Shown: positions 23,296 to 31,662, counted from the first letter of the stretch. The stretch is 64,000 nucleotides of DNA from an uncultured Bacteroidales bacterium (GCA_902760315.1 CACWFV010000001.1:1-64000), one strand, 5' to 3'. A program made the numbers and translations. Notes: generated by a model from the sequence alone, not told the origin.

Positions 23296-24582
23296 TTATG
23301 AGTTTGTCTTCAAGTATTCAAGAATCTTCTCCACGGAATCAAGGGCTTCCCACGTAAACAGAGCTACGCCGTAGGACACTCCTTCGATGGTCTTGGTCAC
23401 ACACGTCTGTTCTCGACCTACATGACCGTAGGCAGCTGTCTCTTCATAGATAGGCTGTCTCAGTGACAGTTGGCACTCGATGGCCTTTGGTCTCAGGTCG
23501 AAAATCTCCCTGATGATTCCGGCTATCTCCGCATCTGTCTTGTTGACCTTACAGGTGCCGAAGGTCTGGACGTTCACACTTACTGGCTCCGCTATGCCAA
23601 TGGCGTAGCTCAGCTGTACCAGCATTTCCTTGGCAACTCCAGCAGCTACCATGTTCTTCGCAATGTAACGTGCCATGTAAGCAGCAGAGCGGTCAACCTT
23701 GCTGGGGTCTTTCCCTGAGAAAGCACCACCGCCATGTGCGCCCTTGCCTCCGTATGTATCTACGATAATCTTACGGCCTGTCAGACCTGTGTCACCATGA
23801 GGGCCACCGATGACAAACTTTCCAGTCGGATTCACCAGCAGCTTCGTGTTCTTGTCGAAGAGTGCCAGGATTTCATCAGAACTGATACGCTCCTTCACCC
23901 TTGGCAGTACATAGTTCTCGATATCGTAGGTGATAAGGTCTCGCATTTCCGCATCTGCTTCGTCTGGCAGATTGCAGTTGTCTGGCGTAATAAACTCGTC
24001 ATGCTGAGTGGAAACTACAATCGTGTCGATATGAACGGCTTTTCCGTTCTCGTCATATTCAACCGTTACTTGACTCTTTGCGTCTGGACGTAGGTACATC
24101 ATACTGACGTGCTCCCTGCGGATAGCAGCCAGCTCTTTCACGATGAGGTTGGCCAAGTAAATAGGCAAAGGCATGAAAGCCTCTGTCTCGTCTGTCGCAT
24201 ATCCGAACATCATGCCCTGATCGCCTGCGCCCTGATTCATGGGTTCATGGCGCTCGACACCCCTACGAATGTCGGCACTCTGTTCGTGCATGAGGTTTAT
24301 GACTCCACAGCTCTCGCCGTCAAATTTCAACTCTGGCCTGTCATAGCCAATACGTTTGATGGTTTTCCTCACTACTTCCTGAACATCGACCTTTGCTGCA
24401 GACTTGATTTCTCCAGCTACGATGACTTGGCCAGTAGTGACCATCGTCTCACACGCCACCTTCGATGACGGGTCTTTCGCAATGTGCGCATCGAGGATAG
24501 CGTCAGAAATCTGGTCGGCCACCTTGTCGGGGTGGCCTTCTGATACTGCCTCAGATGTAAATAAACTGTGCTTTGATAACAT
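23296..24582 (-). CDS. metK: S-adenosylmethionine synthetase
   Basis: A full-length, 428-residue enzyme with all family landmarks: [20 protein letters not shown] at the N-terminus, [22 protein letters not shown], and the C-terminal loop [20 protein letters not shown]. It makes S-adenosylmethionine from methionine and ATP. Its length suits Bacteroidales MetK, and no motif residue is missing, so it is probably active. Its location inside a phage lysis module, between holin and lipoprotein genes, is unusual; it may raise SAM for DNA modification or replace a host function. Confidence 0.95.
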   Translation of the reverse strand: MLSKHSLFTSEAVSEGHPDKVADQISDAILDAHIAKDPSSKVACETMVTTGQVIVAGEIKSAAKVDVQEVVRKTIKRIGYDRPELKFDGESCGVINLMHEQSADIRRGVERHEPMNQGAGDQGMMFGYATDETEAFMPLPIYLANLIVKELAAIRREHVSMMYLRPDAKSQVTVEYDENGKAVHIDTIVVSTQHDEFITPDNCNLPDEADAEMRDLITYDIENYVLPRVKERISSDEILALFDKNTKLLVNPTGKFVIGGPHGDTGLTGRKIIVDTYGGKGAHGGGAFSGKDPSKVDRSAAYMARYIAKNMVAAGVAKEMLVQLSYAIGIAEPVSVNVQTFGTCKVNKTDAEIAGIIREIFDLRPKAIECQLSLRQPIYEETAAYGHVGREQTCVTKTIEGVSYGVALFTWEALDSVEKILEYLKTNS

Positions 24583-24599
24583 ATTTTGGATTTTTATAA

Positions 24600-25172
24600 T
24601 TATTCGTCGTCACGTCTGGGCTTTTTCCTTTGGCGCTTTGATTTGTTCTCATCGTTGTCTTTCAAATCCTCCAGCTCCACGTCAAAATGTCTCTCTGTCT
24701 TGTCGATGAGGATTTTCTTGAGCATCTTCCAGAATCGGCTTTCCCCATCATCTTCCCTACATGATGCCTCGTTCTCCAATATACTGAGCACTTGTTCAAA
24801 GGCTATCGCTCCAGCAACGATATAGCTTAGCGGTATCATGACATGAACACATATCCATTTTTCCACGATAAAAGCCAATATGATAAGCCATAGACGTTTG
24901 GGAATTGTCTTTCTGATAACCTTTCCGAAAGCGAAACTGGTAAAATGTGCTCTCTCCCTACTTACCTTATCTGGATATTTCTTGTGCACACGCTTGTCAA
25001 GCTGATAAGCCGTCCAAGCATCACTTAAAATCAATACTACCACAGCACTCATTAGAGGGAATGTCGGTTCAAACTCAACGATGAACCAACCGAAGATACC
25101 TCCGATTGCGGCCCATGCTCCTTTCCAGCTCAGAACCCAGTCGTATATACTTAAAAACCAGTTCACTTTCAT
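24600..25172 (-). CDS. Phage holin family protein
   Basis: A 190-residue protein with three or four hydrophobic segments: about residues 16-34 ([17 protein letters not shown]), 38-55 ([17 protein letters not shown]), 94-110 ([16 protein letters not shown]) and 115-135 ([19 protein letters not shown]). A charged cytoplasmic tail follows, ending [12 protein letters not shown]. The pattern L-x-D-x-x-T-A after the second helix and the R-K-T-I-x-K stretch match the Bacteroides phage holin (phage_holin_4-like) group. It is the first gene of the lysis module. Confidence 0.8.
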   Translation of the reverse strand: MKVNWFLSIYDWVLSWKGAWAAIGGIFGWFIVEFEPTFPLMSAVVVLILSDAWTAYQLDKRVHKKYPDKVSRERAHFTSFAFGKVIRKTIPKRLWLIILAFIVEKWICVHVMIPLSYIVAGAIAFEQVLSILENEASCREDDGESRFWKMLKKILIDKTERHFDVELEDLKDNDENKSKRQRKKPRRDDE

Positions 25173-25188
25173 TTCACATTCTTTTCGA

Positions 25189-25196
25189 CAAAGTTA
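25189..25196 (-). promoter_or_regulatory. Candidate -7 box for the lysis module
   Basis: TAACTTTG on the minus strand, 17 bases upstream of the holin ATG. No clear -33 TTTG at the usual distance; it is not one of the repeated early cassettes, consistent with separate, perhaps activator-dependent, control. Confidence 0.4.
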
Positions 25197-25277
25197 GTGA
25201 TAATCTGCAAGTCTTTGCCGTAGGCAATATGATGTTTTAGTGAACTTGAAAGTGCAGAGTTGGCCCTGAAATCTATT

Positions 25278-25314
25278 AAAAAGAAAGCCGTGGCCACCCA
25301 TAGTCAACCACGGC
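25278..25314 (-). terminator. Terminator upstream of the lysis module
   Basis: GCCGTGG (25287-25293) pairs with CCACGGC (25308-25314); on the minus strand the stem is followed by TTTCTTTTTAA. It ends the long transcript whose last gene stops at 25333. Confidence 0.8.
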
Positions 25315-25332
25315 AAACAGTACATTTATTCA

Positions 25333-25884
25333 TCACAGAATCATGATTTCCTCTTCACCACGTCTGCTGATGTAGGCGAAGATATCCTTACGTTCAACGA
25401 CACGGGATTTGACTATTCGCCCCCTTCCCTTGGCATAGCCCTCGCACCAATCCTTGTCAGTAGTCCATGATATGCCTGGGTCACCGCCTTCTGCAAGTCC
25501 TTCAGGGCTGTCGTAGTACGGGTCGTATGCCCGATAGACGGTAAGAGGGAACTCCATGTTCTCCAGAGCCTCTGCATCCTCCACAGTCATAAACCATCCC
25601 TTGCAGGGACGTGCCGACTTGAAGTAAGGCCGAAACTCATTTGACGTTTCTGTGCTTCCGGCCACTACCCATACCGTGCGCATCAACTCCCAGTAACGGG
25701 GATTCGACAACAGCTTGGCCTTGCGGAAGAAGATATCCTTGACTTTCTGGATATCGTTCTCCACCTCATAGGCCCTGATTAACTGAGCGGCAATCTTCCC
25801 GTCTCTGGCCAGCTGCTTCTCAGGCAGGGCAGGGATGCGCCTCGTCATCGGCCTTTGCTCATTCTCAGCCAGTATGTAAGCCAT
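25333..25884 (-). CDS. ADP-ribosyltransferase-like phage protein
   Basis: A 183-residue protein. The C-terminal 70 residues contain, in order, VYRAYD (Arg 118), GISWTTD (Ser 139) and RRGEEEIMIL (Glu 177-179). This order is that of the Arg / Ser-Thr-Ser-like / Glu-x-Glu catalytic set of ADP-ribosyltransferases, and FAYISRRGEEEIM matches the typical strand before the Glu pair. Phages use such enzymes to modify host RNA polymerase or other proteins. The target is unknown, and a catalytically dead homologue is possible because the S-x-S triad is S-W-T here. Confidence 0.55.
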   Translation of the reverse strand: MAYILAENEQRPMTRRIPALPEKQLARDGKIAAQLIRAYEVENDIQKVKDIFFRKAKLLSNPRYWELMRTVWVVAGSTETSNEFRPYFKSARPCKGWFMTVEDAEALENMEFPLTVYRAYDPYYDSPEGLAEGGDPGISWTTDKDWCEGYAKGRGRIVKSRVVERKDIFAYISRRGEEEIMIL

Positions 25885-25885
25885 A

Positions 25886-26209
25886 TCACTTCCCTTTCTT
25901 CTGTTCTTCCTCTGCTTCCTTCTTGGCCTGCTCGATAGCAGTACGATAGATGGCCGTGCCGATGATGTCTCGCAGAACAGCCCTCTCGCCGCTTGGCAGT
26001 GTCGATGTCTTGTTCTGGAGCTTCGGCATTTCAGTAAGAATATACTCCTTGGTCATCCTTCCACTGTCGATTAGCTTCAGCAACGAATTGGATTTCACCT
26101 TGCCCATCGTGGCACGTTTCACACTCACCCTCGCAAGGAGCTTGTTAATTTCAGACTCCAGCACTTCTGCAAAGTGCTCTCCATTAATTTTCAGTTTCTT
26201 CTCTTCCAT
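25886..26209 (-). CDS. Phage protein of unknown function (107 residues)
   Basis: Starts MEEKKLKINGEHFAEVLESE at 26209; an upstream extension to 26251 reads through the previous gene's end. Helical and charged with a basic Lys/Glu tail (KKEAEEEQKKGK). It may bind nucleic acid; no family recognised. Confidence 0.6.
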   Translation of the reverse strand: MEEKKLKINGEHFAEVLESEINKLLARVSVKRATMGKVKSNSLLKLIDSGRMTKEYILTEMPKLQNKTSTLPSGERAVLRDIIGTAIYRTAIEQAKKEAEEEQKKGK

Positions 26210-26219
26210 AATAAAAATG

Positions 26220-26462
26220 TTATTGTTTGTTATTACTCCAGCATTGTTCACTTACTTCCTTTTCCATAATCTCACGGAACTTGTCATATATCCCGTACTT
26301 CTTGAATATCTTATATAAGTTCATCATAGTCATTTCCATTCCGTATCTCATACCGAACTTCACACCCATAGCATAGGCACCGAAACGCCCTACTGTAACA
26401 CCAAGCACAAATGCCAGAATGACGATACCTGTAGTACTCATAAACTGCATGACGTTACTCAT
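26220..26462 (-). CDS. Small phage membrane protein, 80 residues
   Basis: Starts MSNVMQFMSTTGIVILAF at 26462, overlapping the previous stop (ATGA). One hydrophobic segment, TGIVILAFVLGVTVGRFGAYAMG, then a soluble charged part. Longer frame to 26540 is within the upstream gene and is not favoured. Function unknown. Confidence 0.6.
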   Translation of the reverse strand: MSNVMQFMSTTGIVILAFVLGVTVGRFGAYAMGVKFGMRYGMEMTMMNLYKIFKKYGIYDKFREIMEKEVSEQCWSNNKQ

Positions 26463-26815
26463 TTCAATTCTGCCTGCTTTATTCTCCTGAACAGGTATGT
26501 ATAACGAGTCCTCAACACCATTGGAGCCTCTGGGTAACACCCAAGGTAGTCATGGTAAGACTCAGGAATGACATTCACCAGAACCCAGCCCTTTTCATCC
26601 ATCTGCTGTAGCTCTTCATCAGTAAGCATACGGTCCTGCTTGCTGGTGTAGTAAGCACCTTCCGATGGGGGATTCAGCTTTGGCTTCCTCTCCTGTTCCT
26701 CGTTCGCATCACTCTTCTGCTCTGCAGCTTTTCCAGCCCAGCAAAACGCTGCAACAACGACCGCAAAGAATATGGCCACCAGCGCAACAATTACAATTAC
26801 TCCTACAATTTCCAT
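26459..26815 (-). CDS. Phage membrane-anchored protein, 118 residues
   Basis: An N-terminal hydrophobic helix (IVGVIVIVALVAIFFAVVVAAF, residues 3-24) anchors a soluble domain with TDEELQQMDEKGWVLVNVI and TRYTYLFRRIK. Function unknown. Confidence 0.65.
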   Translation of the reverse strand: MEIVGVIVIVALVAIFFAVVVAAFCWAGKAAEQKSDANEEQERKPKLNPPSEGAYYTSKQDRMLTDEELQQMDEKGWVLVNVIPESYHDYLGCYPEAPMVLRTRYTYLFRRIKQAELK

Positions 26816-26826
26816 AGTTTATATTT

Positions 26827-27318
26827 TTACTTGTTTACTTTAATTTGTCCTTGTTCTATTAGCCAGCACAAAAGTTCAAAGGCTGCATCAAGAGGAGTCT
26901 CTGATTCTTCCTTAGGGCCAACTGCCCAATGTATTCTGCGTGTATGTACCTTCCCTCTTTCAGTTTTTAGACCATGATAGGAAGCCCACCATTTACTATG
27001 AAAGACAGAACCGTTTCTATTTAATTGAAAATGATAATACTCATCTGGTTCACCTTCTTCTTTTATAGTGATGAAGAAGGGCATCAACTCCAAAATGGCT
27101 GCAAGAGACCAACAGGGAGTTATTGAAGTACTGAATGGAGCATTATGACATTTTTTAGCATCCTCTTTTCTCCACGCAAGTATTTTATTGTAAGACTCAG
27201 CATGAAGAATATGCTCTTTTTCTGTTCCAACATAGCACATATCTGCCGTGCTTGGGTCAACCCCAAGTTCCATCAGCTTTTTGCTTTTCTCTATAGAAGT
27301 ACATATATCTGTTTTCAT
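26827..27318 (-). CDS. Conserved phage protein of unknown function (163 residues)
   Basis: Begins MKTDICTSIEKSKKLMELGV, continuing with DPSTADMCYV, an opening phrase that recurs in Bacteroides phages and mobile elements. ILAWRKEDAKKCHNAPF and TPCWSLAAILELMPF precede a beta-rich part. It has no motif that shows a function. It ends with a stop 9 codons after DAAFELLCWLIEQG. Confidence 0.65.
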   Translation of the reverse strand: MKTDICTSIEKSKKLMELGVDPSTADMCYVGTEKEHILHAESYNKILAWRKEDAKKCHNAPFSTSITPCWSLAAILELMPFFITIKEEGEPDEYYHFQLNRNGSVFHSKWWASYHGLKTERGKVHTRRIHWAVGPKEESETPLDAAFELLCWLIEQGQIKVNK

Positions 27319-27647
27319 ACATCTTGGTTTTCTATCACATTCATGTCGATATAGGTATCACCCATAAAGATAGTATAGACAATCCGCCCGTTTGGTTTGT
27401 CGCCTGGTTTACTCTTCTCATAGGGACGCCTCCAATTCGGCTCGTTGATATCCGTGAACCTCTGAGCCAGCTCGTCAGCTGTCGTATGTTTCTCCACCCA
27501 AGGCATGGCCATAAGGTCAAGGTCGTGTACCAGTGAGCCGTGTATGGCAATAGCCCAGCCGCACTCGGCGGCAATCTTTCTCAGCTCTGGAAGCCTGAAC
27601 ACCCAGAACGTTGCATTATTGTCTTTCAGTTTCTTTAAGTCAAACAT
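27315..27647 (-). CDS. Phage protein with nucleotidyltransferase-like G-S...D-x-D pattern
   Basis: Starts MFDLKKLKDNNATFW at 27647, eight bases after AAGGAGG; the frame runs on to 27668 but without support. The segment IAIHGSLVHDLDLMAMPW resembles the G-S-x-x-R-D-L-D-L-I-A-V-P-W block of a phage protein family that recalls the nucleotidyltransferase fold. At 110 residues it is too short for a full enzyme, so the fold is only a suggestion. Confidence 0.55.
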   Translation of the reverse strand: MFDLKKLKDNNATFWVFRLPELRKIAAECGWAIAIHGSLVHDLDLMAMPWVEKHTTADELAQRFTDINEPNWRRPYEKSKPGDKPNGRIVYTIFMGDTYIDMNVIENQDV

Positions 27648-27661
27648 CTTTCTGTCCTCCT

Positions 27662-27856
27662 TTACCAAATGAATATTCCACCTAAAACAAGCCCTATAAG
27701 GATGGCCATTACAAGTATTGCACAGCCAATGACACCACCTACAGCACCGCCGATACCTTCATTTCTATCTCTTAGATAGGGATATGCCACACATATCCCG
27801 ATTATCACAACTGCGGCTATCAAAAGCCATGACCAATGTAAATGAATGTCAATCAT
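27662..27856 (-). CDS. Small phage membrane protein with two helices
   Basis: 64 residues starting MIDIHLHWSW; GGAGG lies six bases before the ATG at 27856. Two hydrophobic segments flank YLRDRNEGIGG: WLLIAAVVIIGICVAY and GVIGCAILVMAILIGLVLGG. The start overlaps the regulator's stop, so it is coupled to it. Function unknown. Confidence 0.6.
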   Translation of the reverse strand: MIDIHLHWSWLLIAAVVIIGICVAYPYLRDRNEGIGGAVGGVIGCAILVMAILIGLVLGGIFIW

Positions 27857-28142
27857 CTTCATCCTCCTTCAATAAATAATCCTTCAGTGGCTTTAGCAAC
27901 TGCCTGGCCGTTTTCAGTTTGTCCTCTGGAATGTCACAGTTCTCAATGCTGTATAGTAGAATGTACGACTGCGGTACACCAAGTGCTTCCTGCAACCGCT
28001 TCATTGTTTCCATTGGCGGTTGTGAGCGGTTCTTCTCTATTGCCACGATGGCGTTCTGCGACATGCAGCAGCGCCCTGCCAGTTCCTTCTGTGTCATCTT
28101 CCGTGCCTTACGGATAGTGACGATTGCTTTTCCGATGTTCAT
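27849..28142 (-). CDS. XRE-family helix-turn-helix regulator
   Basis: A 97-residue protein with a Cro/C1-type DNA-binding domain: RKARKMTQKELAGRCCMSQ, then NAIVAIEKNRSQPPMETM and LQEALGVPQSYIL. The fold fills residues 5-65; the C-terminal 30 residues are acidic. It is the only clear XRE protein in the prophage and a candidate regulator of the early cassettes, although its place inside a minus-strand operon and the presence of further genes outside the window leave this unproved. Confidence 0.85.
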   Translation of the reverse strand: MNIGKAIVTIRKARKMTQKELAGRCCMSQNAIVAIEKNRSQPPMETMKRLQEALGVPQSYILLYSIENCDIPEDKLKTARQLLKPLKDYLLKEDEDD

Positions 28143-28161
28143 ATAGTTATCTTCCTTAATA

Positions 28162-28371
28162 TTATTTCAATACCAGTCTGAGTGCGAATAACGCATCACC
28201 TTTACTTACCCCCCCCACTACGGAGTCATAGACTCGCTCCAGAGCACGGGGATTGATCGTCTTGATTCGATTCATTTCAGGGACGGTCAGTTTATGTCCT
28301 GCCAGCGTCGCAATTTTGAACACCATCGCCGTGCGGCTCAGTCCATTTCCGAGAAATACTTTCTTTGCCAT
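28162..28371 (-). CDS. Small basic phage protein, 69 residues
   Basis: Starts MAKKVFLGNGLSRTAMVF. RTAMVFKIATLAGHKLT and INPRALERVYDSVVGGVSKG suggest two helices. It is coupled in the same string as the regulator. Function unknown. Confidence 0.55.
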   Translation of the reverse strand: MAKKVFLGNGLSRTAMVFKIATLAGHKLTVPEMNRIKTINPRALERVYDSVVGGVSKGDALFALRLVLK

Positions 28372-28383
28372 ATATCTTAGTCT

Positions 28384-28785
28384 TTACTTATCTCCAAACC
28401 ATTTCTCAACCTTCATCTTTCCACGCTTGTCGATGACCAGCTCTCCAGCATCATAGAAATACTCGTCGGTATCAGCACGAAGGATTCTGCAGAGTGGCTT
28501 ATCGCCATCCTGACAGCAATCGTCTCTCAGCTCGCACACCTCGCACGGACAGCGCAGGGCACCGTTATCCTTGTATTTCTTCTCGTTTGTCAGACGGTAC
28601 ACATGCCCAAAGACGACGATGAAGTTATAGCCGTTCCAGTCGGCATTAATCTTGTCGATGTACTCCTGCTGTGTTGGTCCGATACCGCCAGTCATGAACG
28701 CTGTTAAGTCAGCAGCCACCTTTCCGAACTCATCGGCCATTTCCTGAAGCGCCTCCGTTGTGGTCTTTTGATTCTTCTTTGCCAA
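28384..28785 (-). CDS. Cysteine-cluster phage protein, 133 residues (TTG start)
   Basis: Starts at a TTG codon at 28785, nine bases after AAAGGAG. The middle has CPCEVCELRDDCC followed by CRIL, a C-x-C-x2-C-x5-CC cluster that could bind zinc. YNFIVVFGHVYRLT precedes it. No family recognised. Confidence 0.6.
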   Translation of the reverse strand: MAKKNQKTTTEALQEMADEFGKVAADLTAFMTGGIGPTQQEYIDKINADWNGYNFIVVFGHVYRLTNEKKYKDNGALRCPCEVCELRDDCCQDGDKPLCRILRADTDEYFYDAGELVIDKRGKMKVEKWFGDK

Positions 28786-28787
28786 GG

Positions 28788-29138
28788 TCAGGACTCCTTT
28801 CTTATTCTAAACTGTTCCGTGATGTTCTCAACAATTTCTACGTTGCGGATGCAAGGCTCATTGCCAGAACCACGTCCCACATACTCACCTTCCACAAGAT
28901 ACACCTGACGGTGCTGGTAAGTGACAAGTGAAATCATGGTGTCAATCGTTGTTTCCTTGATTGGTGACGGTATGACGAGGTGCCAATGCCAATTCCCTTC
29001 TCCGTCATCAAGATATAGAGCGTCATAAACTGATACGCCAGGCTCCTTACCTATAATTTCGTTCTGAGAACTCCATGCAATCGACTGCTCGTCTTTCGGT
29101 ATACCTCCGAATCGGATATAATATCGTTTTTCTGCCAT
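28788..29138 (-). CDS. Phage protein of unknown function (116 residues)
   Basis: Starts MAEKRYYIRFGGIPKDEQ; beta-rich, with NWHWHLVIPSPIKE and YQHRQVYLVEGEYVGRGS. Function unknown. It ends in a stop two bases before the TTG of the next gene. Confidence 0.6.
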   Translation of the reverse strand: MAEKRYYIRFGGIPKDEQSIAWSSQNEIIGKEPGVSVYDALYLDDGEGNWHWHLVIPSPIKETTIDTMISLVTYQHRQVYLVEGEYVGRGSGNEPCIRNVEIVENITEQFRIRKES

Positions 29139-29141
29139 AGG

Positions 29142-29405
29142 TCACTTCTTACGTTTCTTTGACTCAGGATGACGATTCGCATAAATCTTCATGGCCGTCT
29201 TTTTGTTGCTGGCCATAATCTTCTCACCCTTGATGATAAACTCGTGCTTAGTCAGATCGACAGGATTCAGAGCATGGGCACGTCTCTTCATTTCCTCGTC
29301 ACTCAACTTGCGACGCTCTGGATAGCCCGTCATAAACGGAGAATTGCCACCAGCTGCAGCAGCCATCATTGCCGCCAGCATAAGCATTCCATTTCTGCCT
29401 CTCAT
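29142..29405 (-). CDS. Small basic phage protein, 87 residues
   Basis: Starts MRGRNGMLMLAAMMAAAAGG, a hydrophobic, Ala/Met-rich N-terminus that might be a weak signal or membrane segment, followed by a basic C-terminus (HPESKKRKK). Function unknown. Confidence 0.5.
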   Translation of the reverse strand: MRGRNGMLMLAAMMAAAAGGNSPFMTGYPERRKLSDEEMKRRAHALNPVDLTKHEFIIKGEKIMASNKKTAMKIYANRHPESKKRKK

Positions 29406-29418
29406 ACTCAGTCAGAAT

Positions 29419-29988
29419 TTAGTATTTGCCACAAACCTTGTCATAGATAGCATGACACAGAACGATATCATAGGAAGCATCATGCAGCTTGTCTGCCTCT
29501 ACCTCTACACCCAGAGCCTTTGCAACGGTGGCCTGCTTGAAGTCAACCATTTCCTTCCGTTTATCCATCAGGAACGGAGTGGCCAGTACCATACAGTCGC
29601 AAGAGTTGGACCAGAAATAAGAACCGAAATACTTCTCCCCACAATCCAAGAAGAACTGACGGAAGAACTGGTTGTCGAAATGGGCATTGTTATAGCCCAC
29701 AAGGAAGAACTTGTCTAACTTGTCGAACTTGTTCACATACTTGTCAAGCATTGCCTTGAGCTTTGGGAACACCTCACGCATCGAGGGATAGGCCTCCAGC
29801 TGCTCCTTTGTGACGTTACCGACCTGCAGGGCCACAGGGTCATACTCTGCGCCATCTTTCGGACGTACCTTGAAGTCGAAGTTCTCCTTCACCTCGCCAT
29901 TGATGATGACTCTACCTGAAATCTGGTGGATGCCATGCTTCTTGACATCAGTACCAGTACTCTCTAAATCGAACAGAAAAAGTTTCAT
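29419..29988 (-). CDS. DEDDh 3'-5' exonuclease
   Basis: A 189-residue DnaQ-like exonuclease. Exo I is FDLESTGTD (D7, E9), Exo II is YNNAHFDNQFF near residue 95, and Exo III is HDASYD near residue 169. These are the four acidic residues and the histidine that hold two metal ions. It would remove nucleotides from 3' ends of DNA or RNA: proofreading or nucleotide recovery. It is stand-alone, without a polymerase gene in the window. Downstream of the nuclease-like gene at 30294. Confidence 0.85.
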   Translation of the reverse strand: MKLFLFDLESTGTDVKKHGIHQISGRVIINGEVKENFDFKVRPKDGAEYDPVALQVGNVTKEQLEAYPSMREVFPKLKAMLDKYVNKFDKLDKFFLVGYNNAHFDNQFFRQFFLDCGEKYFGSYFWSNSCDCMVLATPFLMDKRKEMVDFKQATVAKALGVEVEADKLHDASYDIVLCHAIYDKVCGKY

Positions 29989-30043
29989 ACTTACTTATTT
30001 TAATTGTGATACATATTTAATCTTCTAACCATATATCCAGCAT

Positions 30044-30313
30044 TTATAATCTCTTCTCGTTTGGTTCCCGTATGGTAAGTTGCTTTTTCAGGTGGCGTAT
30101 GGCCTTAAACATCGTAGCACCCCTTCCCACGCACCACCACGCATCTGCTTCCTCTGAGAAATAGCCTGCAAGCCAGATGTACTTGCCAGGATTCTCACTA
30201 TCAGGATAGGTACCTGTACGGAACGTGTAGATTGTCCCGTCATCGGTGTCCTCGATAGCAGGGTGAAGAGAGTTGACTATTTTCGCCAGTCTGCTAAAAT
30301 TCAATTCTTCCAT
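30044..30313 (-). CDS. Phage protein of unknown function (89 residues)
   Basis: Starts MEELNFSRLAKIVNSL. It has DGTIYTFRTGTYPDS and EEADAWWCVGRGATMFKAIR. It overlaps the end of the nuclease-like gene by 20 bases, so is translated from within it. Function unknown. Confidence 0.55.
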   Translation of the reverse strand: MEELNFSRLAKIVNSLHPAIEDTDDGTIYTFRTGTYPDSENPGKYIWLAGYFSEEADAWWCVGRGATMFKAIRHLKKQLTIREPNEKRL

Positions 30314-30824
30314 CTTTCTTTTCTTTATTCAGTTTCTCTTGCAAATCCCAATAGCGCAGCGACATCAGACGCCCTACAATCTCCCGTTCTTCGAGGAAGA
30401 GCTTTCGGCCACCTCTATACGGGTAGCCTCCATCATGTTTAATCGCACAATGCTCATCGTAAATAAGCAAGGCTGGGTCATGGTAGTAATCTGTATTGTA
30501 GAGCTGCTTGATTTTGTCCTCATTCTCCTTGAAGAGAGCCAGAGACTTCTCAACGATGGACTCAGGCAGGCAATAGTAGAACTTATAGACACGCTCATCC
30601 TTATGGAACACGTCTTTCTTGAAGTCCGCCTTTAGGTCATTGAATGAGCGCTTTATTTCCACTTCGGTCAAGTAGCCGGACTTGGTGATTACGCAGAAGT
30701 CTGCCTCATGGTTGAGCAATCCCCAAGACAGGTTTGGAAGCATAACGTCATTGCGCTTGTTCCACAAACCGCTGTTCCGCAGGGCCAGCTCGATTTCCTT
30801 GACTGTCAGTTTCGTGTCTGCCAT
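30294..30824 (-). CDS. PD-(D/E)XK nuclease-like protein (MmcB-like)
   Basis: A 176-residue protein. HEADFCVITKSGYLTEVEIK, followed by KADFKK, matches the D...E-x-E-I-K core of MmcB/VRR-like nucleases, in which the Asp, Glu and Lys hold metal and the scissile phosphate. YKFYYCLPESIVEK follows, as in the family (substrate-strand V-x-Y-x-x-P). A DNA nuclease role in repair or host DNA recycling is inferred. First substantial gene after early cassette 5. Confidence 0.65.
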   Translation of the reverse strand: MADTKLTVKEIELALRNSGLWNKRNDVMLPNLSWGLLNHEADFCVITKSGYLTEVEIKRSFNDLKADFKKDVFHKDERVYKFYYCLPESIVEKSLALFKENEDKIKQLYNTDYYHDPALLIYDEHCAIKHDGGYPYRGGRKLFLEEREIVGRLMSLRYWDLQEKLNKEKKDGRIEF

Positions 30825-30844
30825 ACCTGTCTACCTTCTCATGT

Positions 30845-31048
30845 CTAATTCCCTTCCTTCTTGGCCGTTCCCTCCTTCCAGAGCACACGAACAAGGGCAT
30901 AAGCCATAACTCCGAAGAAAACACAGTTGCCTGTTCCGGCGGTGTTCTTCGTTACTATTCCATAGATAACTCCAGCTATGCACAAAAGCAGGAGAATCAG
31001 CGAAACTGTCAGTGATGCGTAATCACAATTCGACGTGAATCTTACCAT
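30845..31048 (-). CDS. Small phage membrane protein, 67 residues
   Basis: Two hydrophobic helices, TVSLILLLLCIAGVIYGIV and CVFFGVMAYALVRVLW, and a basic tail. First gene after early cassette 5. Function unknown. Confidence 0.65.
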   Translation of the reverse strand: MVRFTSNCDYASLTVSLILLLLCIAGVIYGIVTKNTAGTGNCVFFGVMAYALVRVLWKEGTAKKEGN

Positions 31049-31070
31049 AATTTTTACGTTTTGAACTCGT

Positions 31071-31120
31071 TTATCTTATTTGCTACGACAAAGGTACAAA
31101 AAGTTTATCAAATATGCAAA
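31071..31120 (-). promoter_or_regulatory. Early promoter/operator cassette 5 of 7
   Basis: Minus strand: TTTG at 31120-31117, TACCTTTG at 31096-31089, spacer 20. Repeats at 31071-31083 and 31105-31117, 34 bp apart. Probably drives the long gene string 31048 to 25333. Confidence 0.85.
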
Positions 31121-31156
31121 TATTTTATGCTAAATTTTTATCAAATACACAAAAAT

Positions 31157-31186
31157 GACCGCGCGACCCTCACGGGCAACACGGTC
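31157..31186 (-). terminator. Terminator upstream of early cassette 5
   Basis: GACCGCG and CGGTC arms (31157-31163 and 31182-31186) form a bulged stem; the minus strand continues with ATTTTTG. It ends the fibre/retroelement transcript and isolates cassette 5. Confidence 0.6.
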
Positions 31187-31240
31187 TGAGTTATTCACGA
31201 ATTCTTTTATTAAATAATAAAAGTTTGTTTTATACTATTA

Positions 31241-31651
31241 TTATAAACTATAAATCACTACCATTACCATGCACCATACCTCCAACCAGAAACACCAGTG
31301 TCTTAATCGTGCACACAGCATGATAATACCAAATAATGCCCATGCCGTCACCCATATTCCAACTGGCGGCAATGGTTTTGTAATGGCCATCAGCACACAC
31401 CATACCTGACTCGCCGCACAGCCTGTTATGCCGCATATCCAGTGTAGCGTATTATGCTCACCTTTGATAAGTGGCATACATCCCACAAAGGCAATGCACG
31501 CAAGATACAGGAAGGCGATAGGTACATACCCATCACCATCCCTGCACATCAGCCAATAGCCGACAGCGGCAATAGCCCACACCATCAGAGTCCATAATGC
31601 TGGGTGCTTCATGGAGTAGACCATTGCCGATATGCTCTCTGGAATCTTCAT
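31241..31651 (-). CDS. Phage membrane protein with four helices
   Basis: A 136-residue protein starting MKIPESISAMVYSMKHPAL. Hydrophobic segments lie at residues 17-34, 43-60, 78-90 and 97-134; tryptophan-rich. The N-terminal phrase is seen in membrane proteins next to fibre genes in other Bacteroidales phages. It and the next gene are downstream of the reverse transcriptase. Function unknown. Confidence 0.6.
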   Translation of the reverse strand: MKIPESISAMVYSMKHPALWTLMVWAIAAVGYWLMCRDGDGYVPIAFLYLACIAFVGCMPLIKGEHNTLHWICGITGCAASQVWCVLMAITKPLPPVGIWVTAWALFGIIMLCARLRHWCFWLEVWCMVMVVIYSL

Positions 31652-31662
31652 AAGCGCAATAC

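Noticed and set aside
24109-24468. Plus-strand frame opposite metK
   Set aside because: metK is complete on the minus strand; the opposite frame has no family features.
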